The notes under the pieces were generated by a model. It searched no databases. It had not been told where the DNA came from and saw nothing but the letters and a program-made list of their open reading frames with translations. The position numbers and the translations under genes were made by a program. Source: Microbacterium sp. XT11 (lineage in GTDB: Bacteria; Actinomycetota; Actinomycetes; Actinomycetales; Microbacteriaceae). Taken from it: 64,000 bases of DNA. The stretch is from the NCBI RefSeq assembly GCF_001513675.1, contig NZ_CP013859.1, forward strand, positions 3,349,081 to 3,413,080, given 5' to 3'. Positions within the stretch are counted from its first letter, which is position 1, and each line of letters starts with the position of its first letter. Shown here piece after piece: positions 37,812 to 51,831 of this stretch.

Positions 37812-37853
37812 CCCGCTCCGCGCAACGCATCCCCCGACCGTGCGCGGAGCGGG
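37812..37853 (-). terminator. intercistronic hairpin between hutU and hutI
   Basis: Perfect 13-bp inverted repeat CCCGCTCCGCGCA / TGCGCGGAGCGGG with a 16-base loop, in the 81-bp gap after the hutU stop on the minus strand. There is no T tract. It could attenuate hutI expression or stabilise the hutH-hutU message; the repeat itself is directly visible. Confidence 0.55.
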
Positions 37854-37864
37854 ACACTGGTACC

Positions 37865-39517
37865 TCAGAGTCCCATCGGGATCGTGAGTCCGCGCTCGCG
37901 CGCGATGTCCTTCGCGTGGTCGTAGCCCGCGTCGACGTGCCGCATGACGCCGGTGCCGGGGTCGTTCGTCAGAACGCGCTCGAGCTTCTGGGCGGCGAGA
38001 TCCGTGCCGTCGGCGACGGTGACCTGCCCGGCGTGGATCGAGCGGCCGATGCCGACGCCGCCGCCGTGGTGCAACGACACCCAGCTCGCGCCGGATGCGG
38101 TGTTCAGCAGTGCGTTGAGCAGAGGCCAGTCGGCGATCGCGTCGGAGCCGTCCTTCATGGCCTCGGTCTCACGGTACGGCGACGCGACCGAGCCGGAATC
38201 GAGGTGGTCGCGCCCGATGACGATCGGAGCCGACAGCTCGCCGGAAGCGACCATCTCGTTGAATCTGAGACCAGCCAGGTGACGCTCCTTGTAGCCGAGC
38301 CAGCAGATGCGCGCGGGCAGACCCTCGAAATGCACCTTCTCCCCGGCCTTCTCGAGCCAGCGGTGCAGCGCCTTGTCGTCGGGGAACAGCTCGGCGATGG
38401 CTCGGTCGGTCTTGTAGATGTCCTCGGGGTCGCCCGAGAGCGCCGCCCAGCGGAACGGTCCGCGACCTTCCTCGAACTGCGGCCGGATGTACGCGGGAAC
38501 GAAGCCGGGGAACTCGAAGGCGCGCTCGAAGCCGCCCAGCTTCGCCTCTGCTCGGATCGAGTTGCCGTAATCGAAGACGGCGGCACCGGCGTCCTGGAAT
38601 GCGACCATCGCAGCGACATGCGCGGCCATCGATTCGCGTGAGCGCCGCGTGAACTCCTCGGGATCACGCTCCGCCTCCGCCTTCCAGTCTTCGACGGAGA
38701 CGCCGATCGGCAGGTAGGCGAGCGGATCGTGCGCGCTGGTCTGGTCGGTGACCACGTCGATCGGCACCCCGCGGCGGAACAGCTCGGGGAACACCTCGGC
38801 CGCATTGCCGACGACACCCACCGAGAGCGCCTCACCGGCGTCCTTGGCGGCGACCGCCCTTGCGACGGCCGTGTCGAGGTCGGTGTGGTACTCGTCGAGG
38901 TAACCGTGCTCCACACGACGCGCGAGTCGCGTCTCGTCGACGTCGACGATGAGGCACGCCCCCTCGTTGAGGGTGACGGCGAGCGGCTGCGCGCCGCCCA
39001 TTCCTCCGGCGCCCCCGGTGAGCGACAGGGTCCCGCGCAGAGACTCCTTGCCCAGCGACCGCGCGACCGCCGCGAACGTCTCATACGTCCCCTGCAGGAT
39101 GCCCTGCGACCCGATGTAGATCCACGACCCGGCGGTCATCTGGCCGTACATGGTGAGGCCGAGAGCTTCCAGCCTGCGGAACTCGGGCCACGTCGCCCAA
39201 TCGCCCACGAGGTTCGAGTTCGCGATGAGCACGCGCGGGGCCCACTCGTGGGTGCGGAACACACCAACCGGCTTGCCCGACTGCACGAGCAGGGTCTCAT
39301 CGGGCTCGAGCTCGTCGAGCGTGCGGACGATCGCGTCGTAGGCCTCCCAGCTCCGGGCCGCGCGCCCCGTGCCGCCGTACACCACGAGATCCTCAGGATG
39401 CTCGGCGACCTCGGGATCGAGATTGTTCATCAGCATCCGCTTGGCGGCCTCGGCACCCCAGCTCTTGGCGGTGCGCGTGTTGCCGCGGGGTGCGCGGACG
39501 GTGCGTGCATCAGTCAT
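37865..39517 (-). CDS. hutU: urocanate hydratase
   Basis: NAD-dependent enzyme converting urocanate to imidazolonepropionate, second step of histidine breakdown. 550 residues, full length. Signatures: [36 protein letters not shown] (NAD binding), [35 protein letters not shown]. Its start overlaps the hutH stop by 8 bases, so hutH, hutU and hutI form one operon in pathway order 1-2-3. Confidence 0.97.
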   Translation of the reverse strand: MTDARTVRAPRGNTRTAKSWGAEAAKRMLMNNLDPEVAEHPEDLVVYGGTGRAARSWEAYDAIVRTLDELEPDETLLVQSGKPVGVFRTHEWAPRVLIANSNLVGDWATWPEFRRLEALGLTMYGQMTAGSWIYIGSQGILQGTYETFAAVARSLGKESLRGTLSLTGGAGGMGGAQPLAVTLNEGACLIVDVDETRLARRVEHGYLDEYHTDLDTAVARAVAAKDAGEALSVGVVGNAAEVFPELFRRGVPIDVVTDQTSAHDPLAYLPIGVSVEDWKAEAERDPEEFTRRSRESMAAHVAAMVAFQDAGAAVFDYGNSIRAEAKLGGFERAFEFPGFVPAYIRPQFEEGRGPFRWAALSGDPEDIYKTDRAIAELFPDDKALHRWLEKAGEKVHFEGLPARICWLGYKERHLAGLRFNEMVASGELSAPIVIGRDHLDSGSVASPYRETEAMKDGSDAIADWPLLNALLNTASGASWVSLHHGGGVGIGRSIHAGQVTVADGTDLAAQKLERVLTNDPGTGVMRHVDAGYDHAKDIARERGLTIPMGL

Positions 39518-41051
39518 CGACGTGCTCCTTTGCGATTCGTGCGATGGCGCCGGACTGCACCAGCGCAGTCACGGCCTCCATGTCCGGGGAGAGGAAACGG
39601 TCAGGCCCTGGGCCGCCGGCGACCGTGCGCACGAGGTCTCGGACGGCGCCTGTGGCTGGTCCTGCCTCGAGCGGGGCGCGCAGATCCAGCGCGCGGGCGC
39701 CGGTGAGGATCTCGATCGCGAGCACTCGACCGAGCCCGTCGATCGCGCGGCGAAGCTTGCGAGCGGCGGCCCATCCCATCGACACGTGGTCCTCCTGCAT
39801 CGCCGACGAGGGGATGGAGTCGACAGACGCAGGGACGGCGAGGCGCTTGAGCTCGGACACGATGCCGGCCGCGGCGTACTGGGCGATCATGAGCCCGGAG
39901 TCCACGCCCACCTCGTCGGCGAGGAAGGGCGCGAGGCCGCGGTTGCGTGCCGGATCGAGCGCGCGGTCGGTCCGCCGCTCGGATACGGATGCCACGTCGG
40001 CGACCGAGATCGCGAGGAAGTCGAGGACCGCCGCGACGGGGGCTCCGTGGAAGTTGCCGTTGGATTCGATCCGCCCGTCGAGCGTGATGATGGGGTTGTC
40101 CACCACGCTCGCCAGCTCTCGCTCCGCGATCGCGGTCGCGTGCGCCATCGTGTCGCGCGCGGCACCGTGCACCTGCGGCGAGCAGCGCAGGGAGTACGCG
40201 TCCTGCACGCGGCCGTCCTCAGGCCCCTTGTGGCTGTGCACGATCGGCGACCGGCCGAGGAACGCACGCAGGTGCGCGGCGGATTCGGCCTGCCCGTGCT
40301 GCGGGCGCAGAGCCATGAGATCCGCGGCGAACACGGCATCCGTGCCCAGTTGCGACTCGATCGACATGGCTGCCGCCATGTCGGCCGTGATCAGGAGAGC
40401 ATCGAGGTCGTACAGCGCCAACGCGAGCATCCCGAGCATCCCGTCGGTCCCGTTGATGAGCGCCAGGCCCTCCTTCTCGACCAGCGTGAGCGGCGTGATG
40501 CCCGCGGCGCGCAGGGCATCGGATGCCGAGACGAGCGCTCCGGACGCATCGCGCACGTCGCCTTCGCCCATGGCCGCGAGAGCGATGTGGGCGAGCGGGG
40601 CCAGGTCACCGGAGCAGCCCAGTGAACCGTACTCGCGCACGACGGGGACGATGCCCGCGTTCAGCAGCGCCGCATACGTCTCGACCACGACAGGCCGCAC
40701 ACCCGTGCGTCCCGACGCGAGCGTCTGCAGACGGAGGAGCTGGAGACCGCGAACGACTTCGCGCTCGACCTCGGGGCCGGTGCCCGCGGCATGCGACCGG
40801 ATCAGGCTGGCCTGGAGCTGCATGCGGCGCTCCGGCGCGATGAAGGTCGTGGCGAGGGCGCCGAACCCGGTCGAGACGCCGTAATGCGGGTCGGGATCCG
40901 CGGCGAGACCGTCGATCACGCTGCGTGTCTCGGCGACGCGCTCGAGCGCTTCCGGGGCGACGACGACCGGCGCGCCATGACGCGCGACGGAGACCACGTC
41001 GGCGAGCCGCAGAGGCTCGGAGCCGACGAGAACGGAAGGCAGATCACTCAT
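39510..41051 (-). CDS. hutH: histidine ammonia-lyase
   Basis: Deaminates histidine to urocanate, first step of the pathway. 513 residues. The prosthetic-group triad sits in [14 protein letters not shown] as Cys146-Ser147-Gly148, where most HALs have Ala-Ser-Gly; a CSG form is also known to me from Streptomyces-type enzymes and should still cyclise to the electrophilic ring. Other family segments: [45 protein letters not shown] 41051 selected; upstream open frame has no conserved sequence. Divergent from an IclR regulator with a palindrome between. Confidence 0.96.
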   Translation of the reverse strand: MSDLPSVLVGSEPLRLADVVSVARHGAPVVVAPEALERVAETRSVIDGLAADPDPHYGVSTGFGALATTFIAPERRMQLQASLIRSHAAGTGPEVEREVVRGLQLLRLQTLASGRTGVRPVVVETYAALLNAGIVPVVREYGSLGCSGDLAPLAHIALAAMGEGDVRDASGALVSASDALRAAGITPLTLVEKEGLALINGTDGMLGMLALALYDLDALLITADMAAAMSIESQLGTDAVFAADLMALRPQHGQAESAAHLRAFLGRSPIVHSHKGPEDGRVQDAYSLRCSPQVHGAARDTMAHATAIAERELASVVDNPIITLDGRIESNGNFHGAPVAAVLDFLAISVADVASVSERRTDRALDPARNRGLAPFLADEVGVDSGLMIAQYAAAGIVSELKRLAVPASVDSIPSSAMQEDHVSMGWAAARKLRRAIDGLGRVLAIEILTGARALDLRAPLEAGPATGAVRDLVRTVAGGPGPDRFLSPDMEAVTALVQSGAIARIAKEHVDD

Positions 41052-41103
41052 GACTTGATTCCACACCTTCGGAGTGCTCTCGGGAGGGTGATCGTGGCAG
41101 GCT

Positions 41104-41883
41104 GTGTCTGTGATCACAGACAACAGCGAGACGCACTCCGCCCGGGTGCCGGCCGCGGAGCACACCCTCCGCATCCTCAGCTACCTGGCGGGGCGTCCGG
41201 CACCGGTCGCCGCATCCGCCATCGCACGCGATCTGGAGCTGCCACGATCGACGGTGTACCACCTGCTCGCGACGCTGGCAGCACACGGGTTCGTGCTGCA
41301 CCTGCGCGAGGACCGGCGCTGGGGCCTCGGCACTTCGGCGTTCGAGCTCTCCGGCGGGTACGCCAGACAACAGCCCCTCGCGCGCCTGGGGCGACCTCTC
41401 GTGGCCGCACTGTCCGACCGGCTCGGCGAAAGCGCACACCTCGCCGTGATGAGCGGCGGAGACGTGCTCTACATCGTCGAGGAACGCGCACCGCGCCGCC
41501 CAGCACTCATCACCGACGTCGGCGTGCGCCTGCCTGCGCACCTCACCGCGACGGGGAGGGCCATGCTGGCCGCGCTCCCCCGCGAGCAGGTCCGTGCTCT
41601 CTATCCGTCGGCGGCCGCGTTCCCCGACCGGACGGGGCACGGCCCCCGCACGCCGAGGGAGCTCCGCGAACTGCTGCGTGAGGTGAGGGCGCGGGGATAC
41701 GCGACCGAGAACAGCGAGGTCGCTGAGGGCCTCCGCAGCGTGGGTGTGGCCGTCGCCGACCACACCGGGTGGCCTGTGGCCGCCGTCGCCGTGACGTGGC
41801 CCGGTGACGGCGGCGACGAGGCCCGGCTGGCCGATGCTGTCGCGGAGACAGCACAGACTCTGGAGTCGCGCCTGAAGCGGTGA
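41104..41883 (+). CDS. IclR family transcriptional regulator
   Basis: 259-residue regulator: winged-helix domain (AAEHTLRILSYLAGRPAPVAASAIARDLELPRSTVYHLLATLAAHGFVL) and IclR effector domain (GDVLYIVEERAPRRP, LTATGRAMLAALP, YATENSEVAEGLRSVGVAV). GTG at 41104 or GTG at 41110 are both possible and lie inside an 18-bp palindrome, so the protein probably represses itself and hutH. Divergent position next to hutHUI makes it the likely histidine-catabolism regulator; effector probably urocanate or histidine, by analogy only. Confidence 0.92.
   Translation: MSVITDNSETHSARVPAAEHTLRILSYLAGRPAPVAASAIARDLELPRSTVYHLLATLAAHGFVLHLREDRRWGLGTSAFELSGGYARQQPLARLGRPLVAALSDRLGESAHLAVMSGGDVLYIVEERAPRRPALITDVGVRLPAHLTATGRAMLAALPREQVRALYPSAAAFPDRTGHGPRTPRELRELLREVRARGYATENSEVAEGLRSVGVAVADHTGWPVAAVAVTWPGDGGDEARLADAVAETAQTLESRLKR
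41105..41122. promoter_or_regulatory. perfect 18-bp palindrome at the IclR start codon
   Basis: TGTCTGTGATCACAGACA is a perfect inverted repeat overlapping the candidate GTG starts (41104, 41110) and 54 bases from the hutH start. It is the best operator candidate for the IclR protein controlling the hut operon. Confidence 0.7.
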
Positions 41884-41924
41884 CGACCCTGCGGGCTCCT
41901 CGCCGGCACAAGATCGATGATTAA

Positions 41925-41965
41925 CGCAAGAAGGCCACCCAACATTGGGTGGCCTTCTTGTTTAA
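41925..41965. terminator. bidirectional terminator after 5S rRNA and IclR gene
   Basis: About 15-bp stem CAAGAAGGCCACCCA / TGGGTGGCCTTCTTG with a four-base AACAT-type loop, followed on the plus strand by TTTAAA and on the minus strand by TTAATC. It stands between convergent transcripts: the rRNA operon (minus) and the IclR gene (plus). Confidence 0.88.
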
Positions 41966-41972
41966 AAGGAGT

Positions 41973-42089
41973 CCGGCGGTGTCCTACTCTCCCACAGGGT
42001 CCCCCCTGCAGTACCATCGGCGCTGTGAGGCTTAGCTTCCGGGTTCGGAATGTGACCGGGCGTTTCCCTCACGCTATGGCCGCCGAAAC
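41973..42089 (-). rRNA. rrf: 5S ribosomal RNA
   Basis: About 117 nt. The minus strand begins GTTTCGGCGGCCATAGCG, contains the conserved GGGAAACGCCCGG and CCGAACCCGGAAGCTAAG, and ends near GAGAGTAGGACACCGCCGG; the ends pair as the 5S terminal helix (CGGCGG/CCGCCG). Third gene of the rRNA operon; end positions are accurate to a few bases. Confidence 0.95.
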
Positions 42090-42148
42090 ACTATTGATGT
42101 TTCAAAAACCTAGCGATGACACACGTGTTCATCGTGTCGGTGGTTTTC

Positions 42149-42180
42149 GACCGTACATCGAGAACCACAAAGTGGACGCG
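42149..42180 (-). other. 3' arm of the pre-23S rRNA processing stem
   Basis: On the minus strand this sequence (CGCGTCCACTTTGTGGTTCT and onward to GTACGGTC) is complementary to the spacer sequence 45371-45400 upstream of the 23S gene, with only a few mismatches. The two arms bracket the 23S gene and would form the precursor stem cut by RNase III. Confidence 0.7.
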
Positions 42181-42199
42181 GGCACCCGCAACGGGTGTG

Positions 42200-47183
<4,984 letters not shown>

Positions 47184-47503
47184 AAAAGAAATGCATACAC
47201 CACCGGGAAAAACGGCGACGCAGCGAGTTTGAAACTGACCAAAAGAATGAATATCAAACTGACATTCACATCAATGATCCAAAGGAATTCTCAACCAGCC
47301 CGAAGACTGGACGAGGAAAATTTGGCATTTGACAAGTGCACGCTGTTGAGTTCTCAAGGATCGGACGCTCCCCCGACCCAGCCATCACAACCAGGCCCGA
47401 AGGGCAACTTCACAATCATACCCACCCTCCCCCACACATCAAACCGACATGTTCAGAAGGAGTGGACCAGATTCATCACCCGGCGCTGACCGCGCCGAGG
47501 CAA
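47184..47503 (-). other. rRNA operon leader
   Basis: About 320 bp between the promoter and 16S. AT-richer than the flanks. It holds the minus-strand motif CTTGAGAACTCAACAGCG (47342-47359), a familiar actinobacterial rRNA leader element, and the CATTTGACA arm (47326-47334) of the pre-16S stem. No open reading frame of note. Confidence 0.7.
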
Positions 47504-47538
47504 CTTCACTAGTGTATCCGTTCCCGCGCGGCTGTCAA
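47504..47538 (-). promoter_or_regulatory. rRNA operon promoter
   Basis: On the minus strand TTGACA (47538-47533) and TACACT (47516-47511) are separated by 16 bp: a near-consensus sigma-70-type promoter, the strongest in the window. Predicted start near 47504, giving a leader of about 320 nt. Confidence 0.85.
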
Positions 47539-47540
47539 AT

Positions 47541-47807
47541 CGACGCTGCCGGGACAGGATCCTCCACCTTGGACAGAAGTGGTCCGTGATCCGCTTCGAG
47601 AAGCTGATCCGGTGGAGGCGGTTCTCCGCTTGAGGGGGGTGAGGCTCTCGGCCTCTCCGCTTCCCTGTGGGGCGAACAGGTAATAACTTACGTGGATTCC
47701 GGGGTCCGGGCAAATCGCCCCGTTCCGCCGGGCGTGTCGCGCTCGAGCGCACGGATCAGCCGACTACGGCTGCGTGCCGTCCGCATACGAAGGACCCGGT
47801 ATGCGAA
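47541..47807. other. intergenic region upstream of the rRNA promoter, no gene recognised
   Basis: About 270 bp between the rRNA promoter and the tRNA-Ala terminator. It contains the AT-rich plus-strand segment GGTAATAACTTACGTGGATT near 47680-47700, followed by several short inverted repeats, among them CGCATAC / GTATGCG (47782-47805). It may hold additional rRNA promoters or a small plus-strand RNA ending at the hairpin at 47808; nothing is recognised with confidence. Confidence 0.4.
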
Positions 47808-47837
47808 GAAGCCCCCGAGCGAGTGCTCGGGGGCTTC
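47808..47837. terminator. terminator downstream of tRNA-Ala
   Basis: 13-bp perfect stem GAAGCCCCCGAGC / GCTCGGGGGCTTC around a GAGT loop, 10 bases after the tRNA on the minus strand and followed there by TTCG. It would also stop transcription from the plus side. Confidence 0.82.
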
Positions 47838-47847
47838 TTCCGTTCGG

Positions 47848-47920
47848 TGGACCTAAGGGGATTCGAACCCCTGACCTCCTCGATGCGAACGAGGCGCGCT
47901 ACCAACTGCGCCATAGGCCC
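47848..47920 (-). tRNA. tRNA-Ala (anticodon CGC)
   Basis: 73-nt cloverleaf on the minus strand: acceptor GGGCCTA pairing with TAGGTCC and a G3-U70 wobble, the alanine identity element; anticodon stem CCTCG/CGAGG around TTCGCAT with anticodon CGC for GCG codons; T-arm AGGGGTTCGAATCCCCT; discriminator A. The CCA end is not encoded (CCG follows). A single gene between rRNA and the galU block. Confidence 0.96.
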
Positions 47921-47969
47921 TTGACCTCGTCTACGTTATCACGCGATCAGAGGTGCTCGCGCACGAGGG

Positions 47970-48824
47970 TCACCCCGCCGCTCTCCGCGCGAGGAGCTGA
48001 CGCACGTGCGCTTCGATCTCCGCGTCGTCGACGAACCCCATCTGCGCATACGGCGATGAGGCGGCCGGCAACTGCACCGGCTCGGCGGGAGCCATGCGCT
48101 CCGCGCGCTCGCGGAGCTCCGCCAGTCGCGCCGCCTTGCGCCGTTCCTCCTGCGCATCGATCTCGGCCTGCGCCACCTGCGCGCGAGAACCTGCCTTGGA
48201 TACGAGGGGCTCGGGCAGCGGGCGCGGAGTCCAGGTGGCAGCACCCTGATCGTGCAGCACCGGGGTCGACCGGCGCACCACGGGGAGCTCCGTCGACGCA
48301 ACCGGCATCCGTCGACGCGCTGCACGCTGCGTCACCGCCGCCATCCGCTGCAGCGTGACCGCCGAGAGCAGCGCGACGGGTCCTCCGATCCACAGCAGGA
48401 GCGACGAGGACGCCGCCATGACCTGCCATACGCCGACGCCGACGAGGACGAGCCCCGACACCAGACCGATGGTCGCACCGAGACGCACGCGGCGACGCGC
48501 GCGCGTCTGCCGCACCACCGGGTCGGCCTTGGTAGCGGCGAGCTGCTCCTTGAGGAGCAGCAGCTCAGCGGCTTCCTTCTCCGACTGCAGCCGCTTGGCC
48601 AGCTTCTGCTGGGCGAGTGCGGTGCGCGCCGTGAGCTCGAGATGCACCTCCCCCGGCGTCTCGCTGGTCTCGGCGAGCACCCGGAGAGCCTGGTTCAGTC
48701 GCACCGCGTTGCGCTCGGCGGCGTTGTACTGGAACCGCCCGCGCCACGAGGGCAGAAGGTAGAGCATCCACAGCAGCACGGCGACGAGGAAGATCACTCC
48801 TCCGCTCAGCACCGGCCCGTCCAT
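47970..48824 (-). CDS. conserved actinobacterial membrane protein
   Basis: 284 residues. One N-terminal membrane helix (GGVIFLVAVLLWMLYLLPSW), a charged alpha-helical segment (about 40-110, possible coiled coil), two more hydrophobic helices (about 117-135 and 142-160), and a long cytosolic tail with helical ends (AQAEIDAQEERRKAARLAELRERAERM, DDAEIEAHVRQLLARR). No domain recognised. It is the last gene of the galU-acetyltransferase-membrane protein series on the minus strand. Confidence 0.75.
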   Translation of the reverse strand: MDGPVLSGGVIFLVAVLLWMLYLLPSWRGRFQYNAAERNAVRLNQALRVLAETSETPGEVHLELTARTALAQQKLAKRLQSEKEAAELLLLKEQLAATKADPVVRQTRARRRVRLGATIGLVSGLVLVGVGVWQVMAASSSLLLWIGGPVALLSAVTLQRMAAVTQRAARRRMPVASTELPVVRRSTPVLHDQGAATWTPRPLPEPLVSKAGSRAQVAQAEIDAQEERRKAARLAELRERAERMAPAEPVQLPAASSPYAQMGFVDDAEIEAHVRQLLARRAAG

Positions 48825-48898
48825 ACCGACAACGGTAAGGGAACCCGCGGTGCGTGCGGCTCAGGGCGCGACGTGTGTCGCGATCACCGGATACGCGA

Positions 48899-49528
48899 TC
48901 AGGGGGTCAGCCGGTCCGCAGGTGGGACGGTCGCGGCATTCGGCGGCACCTGGCCGCTCAGCCACCGAGCGAGCACGCCCTGGGGGACGTCTTCCTTGGT
49001 CAGGGCGAAGGCGTAATGGTCGCGCCAGTCGCCGTCGATGTGGATGTACCGCCGCCGCAGACCCTCGTACCGGAAGCCGAGCTTCTGCACCACTCGCAGG
49101 CTCGCGGCGTTCTCGGGCCGGATGCAGATCTCCATGCGGTGCAGTCCGTACTCGACGAAGCACGCGTCGGTGGCGAGAGCGACCGCGGTCGGGGTGATGC
49201 CCTTGCCGGCGAAACGCTCGCTCACCCAGTAGCCGATGGTCGCCGAACACAGGGATCCTCGGGCCACACCCCACACGTTGAGCTGCCCGGCGATCTCGCC
49301 CTCGTACTCCATGACGAACGGATACCCGGTGCCGTCACGGTACTGCTGCAGGAGACGACGGATGCTGAGCCGCATGTCGAACGACACAGACCCGTGCGGC
49401 ACCGTCGCCTCCCACGGCTGGAGCCACGCGCGGTTGGACAGGAGCTCGTGCTGCAGCGGCCGCGCGGCGCGCGTGCGCACGAGCCGCAGTTGTATCGGAC
49501 CGTGCCGCATCCCTGTCGCCAGATCCAT
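48899..49528 (-). CDS. GNAT family N-acetyltransferase (RimJ/RimL-like)
   Basis: 209-residue acetyltransferase of the ribosomal-protein type. Features: LRLVRTRAARPLQHELLSNRAWLQPWEATVP, GEIAGQLNVWGVARGS, IGYWVSERFAGKGITPTAVALATDACFVEYGLHRMEICIRPENAASLRVVQKLGFRYEGLRRRYIHIDG, which contains the acetyl-CoA binding and the RP.N..S motifs. ATG 49528 chosen because upstream residues of the open frame lie in galU territory and look random. 28 bp after galU, likely co-transcribed. Confidence 0.92.
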   Translation of the reverse strand: MDLATGMRHGPIQLRLVRTRAARPLQHELLSNRAWLQPWEATVPHGSVSFDMRLSIRRLLQQYRDGTGYPFVMEYEGEIAGQLNVWGVARGSLCSATIGYWVSERFAGKGITPTAVALATDACFVEYGLHRMEICIRPENAASLRVVQKLGFRYEGLRRRYIHIDGDWRDHYAFALTKEDVPQGVLARWLSGQVPPNAATVPPADRLTP

Positions 49529-49556
49529 GTGCGCACTCCCGACGCCGCGGTGCCGC

Positions 49557-50444
49557 CTAGAGGCGTTCCGCGAATTCCTTGAGCCACGGACGCAGCTCTG
49601 GTCCGAGGTCGTCGCGGTCGGACGCCAGCTGCACGATGGCCTTGATGTAGTCGACGCGGTCGCCGGTGTCGTAGCGGCGACCACGGAAGATCACGCCCAC
49701 CACGCCGGGGCCGGACGGGTCGGTCGCAAGCTCCTGCAGCGCGTCGGTCAGCTGGATCTCTCCGCCCTTGCCTGGCTCGGTGCGCTCGAGGATCTCGAAC
49801 ACCGACGACGGCAGCACGTAGCGCCCGATGATCGCCAGGTTCGACGGAGCGTCCTCCGCAGCGGGCTTCTCGACGAGGCCCGTGACGCGCACGGCCTCGG
49901 AGCCCTCGATCGGCTCGACAGCGGCCGCGCCGTAGAGGTGGATGCTGGCGGGGTCGACCTCCATGAGTGCGACGACGGCGGCTCCGGTGCGCTCGTGCTC
50001 GGCGATCATCTCGGTCAGCAGCGGGTCGCGCTCGTCGATGAGGTCGTCACCCAGCAGGACCGCCATCGAGCTGTCCCCGACGTGCGTCTTCGCGCGGAGG
50101 ACGGCGTGACCCAGACCCTTGGGCTCGCCCTGACGGACGAAGTGGATGTCGGCGAGGTCGCTCGACTTCATCACGCGCTCGAGGCGACCCATGTCGCCCT
50201 TCTCGGTGAGCTTGACCTCGAGCTCCGGCACCGAGTCGAAGTGGTTGGAGATGGCGTTCTTGTTGCGGCCGATGATGACCAGGATGTCTTCGATCCCTGC
50301 ATCCGCCGCCTCTTCCACGACGTACTGGATCGCCGGCTTGTCGACAACGGGCAGCATCTCCTTCGGCATCGCCTTCGTCGCAGGCAGGAAACGCGTCCCC
50401 AGTCCTGCTGCGGGAATGACGGCTTTGATCTTCTGATGACCCAT
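49557..50444 (-). CDS. galU: UTP--glucose-1-phosphate uridylyltransferase
   Basis: Makes UDP-glucose for envelope and storage polysaccharides. 295 residues, normal length. N-terminal nucleotide loop AVIPAAGLGTRFLPATKAMPKEMLP, then PAIQYVVEEAADAGIEDILVI, FVRQGEPKGLGHAVL, VLLGDDLI and VEKPAAEDAPSNLAIIGRYVL, all GalU signatures. First gene of a minus-strand series with the acetyltransferase and membrane protein; divergent from the cyclo-ligase gene. Confidence 0.97.
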   Translation of the reverse strand: MGHQKIKAVIPAAGLGTRFLPATKAMPKEMLPVVDKPAIQYVVEEAADAGIEDILVIIGRNKNAISNHFDSVPELEVKLTEKGDMGRLERVMKSSDLADIHFVRQGEPKGLGHAVLRAKTHVGDSSMAVLLGDDLIDERDPLLTEMIAEHERTGAAVVALMEVDPASIHLYGAAAVEPIEGSEAVRVTGLVEKPAAEDAPSNLAIIGRYVLPSSVFEILERTEPGKGGEIQLTDALQELATDPSGPGVVGVIFRGRRYDTGDRVDYIKAIVQLASDRDDLGPELRPWLKEFAERL

Positions 50445-50485
50445 TGCTCCAGCCTAGCGGTGACCCGCCCCGTAGACTCGGAGGC

Positions 50486-51082
50486 ATGTCGAATGACATC
50501 GAGCACGCGAAACGCGCACTGCGCGCCGAGCTCCGCGAGCGCCGGCAGCTGCTGAGCGAGTCGCAGCGTGACGAGGCGGCCGCGGCCATCGCCCGCCGAC
50601 TCGACGATCTCGTCGACACGCTGGGAGCGCGATCGATCTCGTGCTACCTCTCCACGACGACCGAACCCGGCACGCGCGAGTTCGTGTCGAGCGCCGTCCG
50701 CCGCGGCATCCGCGTGCTGCTGCCCATCACCCGGGCCGACGGACTTCTCGACTGGGCCGTGGCGACCGACGACGACGAGGTGGCCGAGGGCCTGCACGGC
50801 CTCCCCGAGCCGACGGGCGAGGTGCTGGGGCCGATCGCCGTCAACGACGTCGACCTCATGATCATCCCCGCGGCGGCCGTCGACCGCACGGGCATGCGCA
50901 TGGGGTGGGGCCGCGGCTACTTCGACAAGACCATCGGCTCCATGGAGAAGTGCCCTCCCGTCTACGCGGTCATCTATGATTCCGAGGTACTCGACTCCCT
51001 GCCTCGCGAGGTGCACGACCAGCCGGTGACCGGCGTCGTCACCCCGACGCAGACCCTGAACCTGTCGCAGACGCGACGCTGA
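50486..51082 (+). CDS. 5-formyltetrahydrofolate cyclo-ligase
   Basis: Converts 5-formyl-THF to 5,10-methenyl-THF with ATP. 198 residues with AKRALRAELRERRQLL at the N-terminus, ATP-region SCYLSTTTEPGTREFV and the signature DLMIIPAAAVDRTGMRMGWGRGYFDK. ATG 50486 follows a TAGACT box by 7 bases (leaderless). The 42 upstream codons in the open frame are not conserved. Followed 16 bp later by the FmdB-like gene. Confidence 0.94.
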   Translation: MSNDIEHAKRALRAELRERRQLLSESQRDEAAAAIARRLDDLVDTLGARSISCYLSTTTEPGTREFVSSAVRRGIRVLLPITRADGLLDWAVATDDDEVAEGLHGLPEPTGEVLGPIAVNDVDLMIIPAAAVDRTGMRMGWGRGYFDKTIGSMEKCPPVYAVIYDSEVLDSLPREVHDQPVTGVVTPTQTLNLSQTRR

Positions 51083-51098
51083 ACACACGAGGACGGCT

Positions 51099-51371
51099 AT
51101 GCCCACTTACGCCTATGCCTGCACGACGTGCGGACACCAGTTCGACGCGGTGCAGAGCTTCTCCGACGACGCTCTGACCATCTGCCCCGAATGCGGAGGC
51201 GCGCTGCGCAAGCAGTACGGGTCGATCGGGGTGACCTTCAACGGCTCCGGCTTCTATCGCACGGACTCGCGCGCGAAATCTGGTGCATCGAAGGATGCTT
51301 CGGCATCATCGAAGTCGGAATCGTCGACGAGCGCCACGAAGGCTCCCGCGTCGAGCCCCGCCTCCACCTGA
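51099..51371 (+). CDS. FmdB family zinc-ribbon protein
   Basis: 90 residues. Zinc ribbon formed by two CxxC pairs, CTTCG and CPECG, in MPTYAYACTTCGHQFDAVQSF...TICPECGGALRKQYG, followed by the typical FNGSGFYRTD and a Ser/Ala/Lys-rich low-complexity tail. Such proteins are common and of unknown function. It sits between the cyclo-ligase and mscL with short gaps and is probably co-transcribed. Confidence 0.93.
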   Translation: MPTYAYACTTCGHQFDAVQSFSDDALTICPECGGALRKQYGSIGVTFNGSGFYRTDSRAKSGASKDASASSKSESSTSATKAPASSPAST

Positions 51372-51396
51372 GGCGCGATCCGAATAGGGGAGAAAC

Positions 51397-51801
51397 ATGT
51401 TCAAGGGCTTCAAGGAGTTCATCTCGCAAGGCAACGTCATCGACCTCGCGGTGGCCGTCGTCATCGGCGGTGCGTTCACCGCGATCGTCAACGCGGTGGT
51501 GTCGTCGATCATCAACCCGCTCGTGTCGCTGTTCTTCGACGCCGACTCGACGGGCAAGATCGGCATCCCCACGCACGGCATCTACGGCCAGGAGGTGACG
51601 TTCCCGATCGGGGACCTCATCAGCGCGATCATCAGCTTCCTCGCCGTCGCTCTCGTCGTCTACTTCGTGTTCGTCGTGCCGATGAACAAGTACAAGGAGC
51701 GTCAGGCCGCGAAGAACCCGAAGGTCGAGGAGCCGACGCTCCCCACCGAGCAGGAGCTGCTCATCGAGATCCGCGACCTGCTCCGCAAGCAGCAGGCCTG
51801 A
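51397..51801 (+). CDS. mscL: large-conductance mechanosensitive channel
   Basis: Membrane channel that opens on osmotic downshock. 134 residues, family length. Start MFKGFKEFISQGNVIDLAVAVVIGGAFTAIVNAVVSSIINPL contains the N-terminal amphipathic helix and pore helix; the second helix is ISAIISFLAVALVVYFVFVVPMN; C-terminal helical bundle EQELLIEIRDLLRKQQ. RBS ggggaga. Followed by a strong hairpin terminator. Confidence 0.96.
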   Translation: MFKGFKEFISQGNVIDLAVAVVIGGAFTAIVNAVVSSIINPLVSLFFDADSTGKIGIPTHGIYGQEVTFPIGDLISAIISFLAVALVVYFVFVVPMNKYKERQAAKNPKVEEPTLPTEQELLIEIRDLLRKQQA

Positions 51802-51831
51802 CCCGCTGACGACAAGCCCGACCCGCTGACA

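Noticed and set aside
39510..41051. Cys-Ser-Gly triad in HutH as a loss-of-function change
   Set aside because: The Ser-Gly needed for ring formation is intact, and CSG occurs in actinobacterial histidine ammonia-lyases, so the enzyme is expected to be active.
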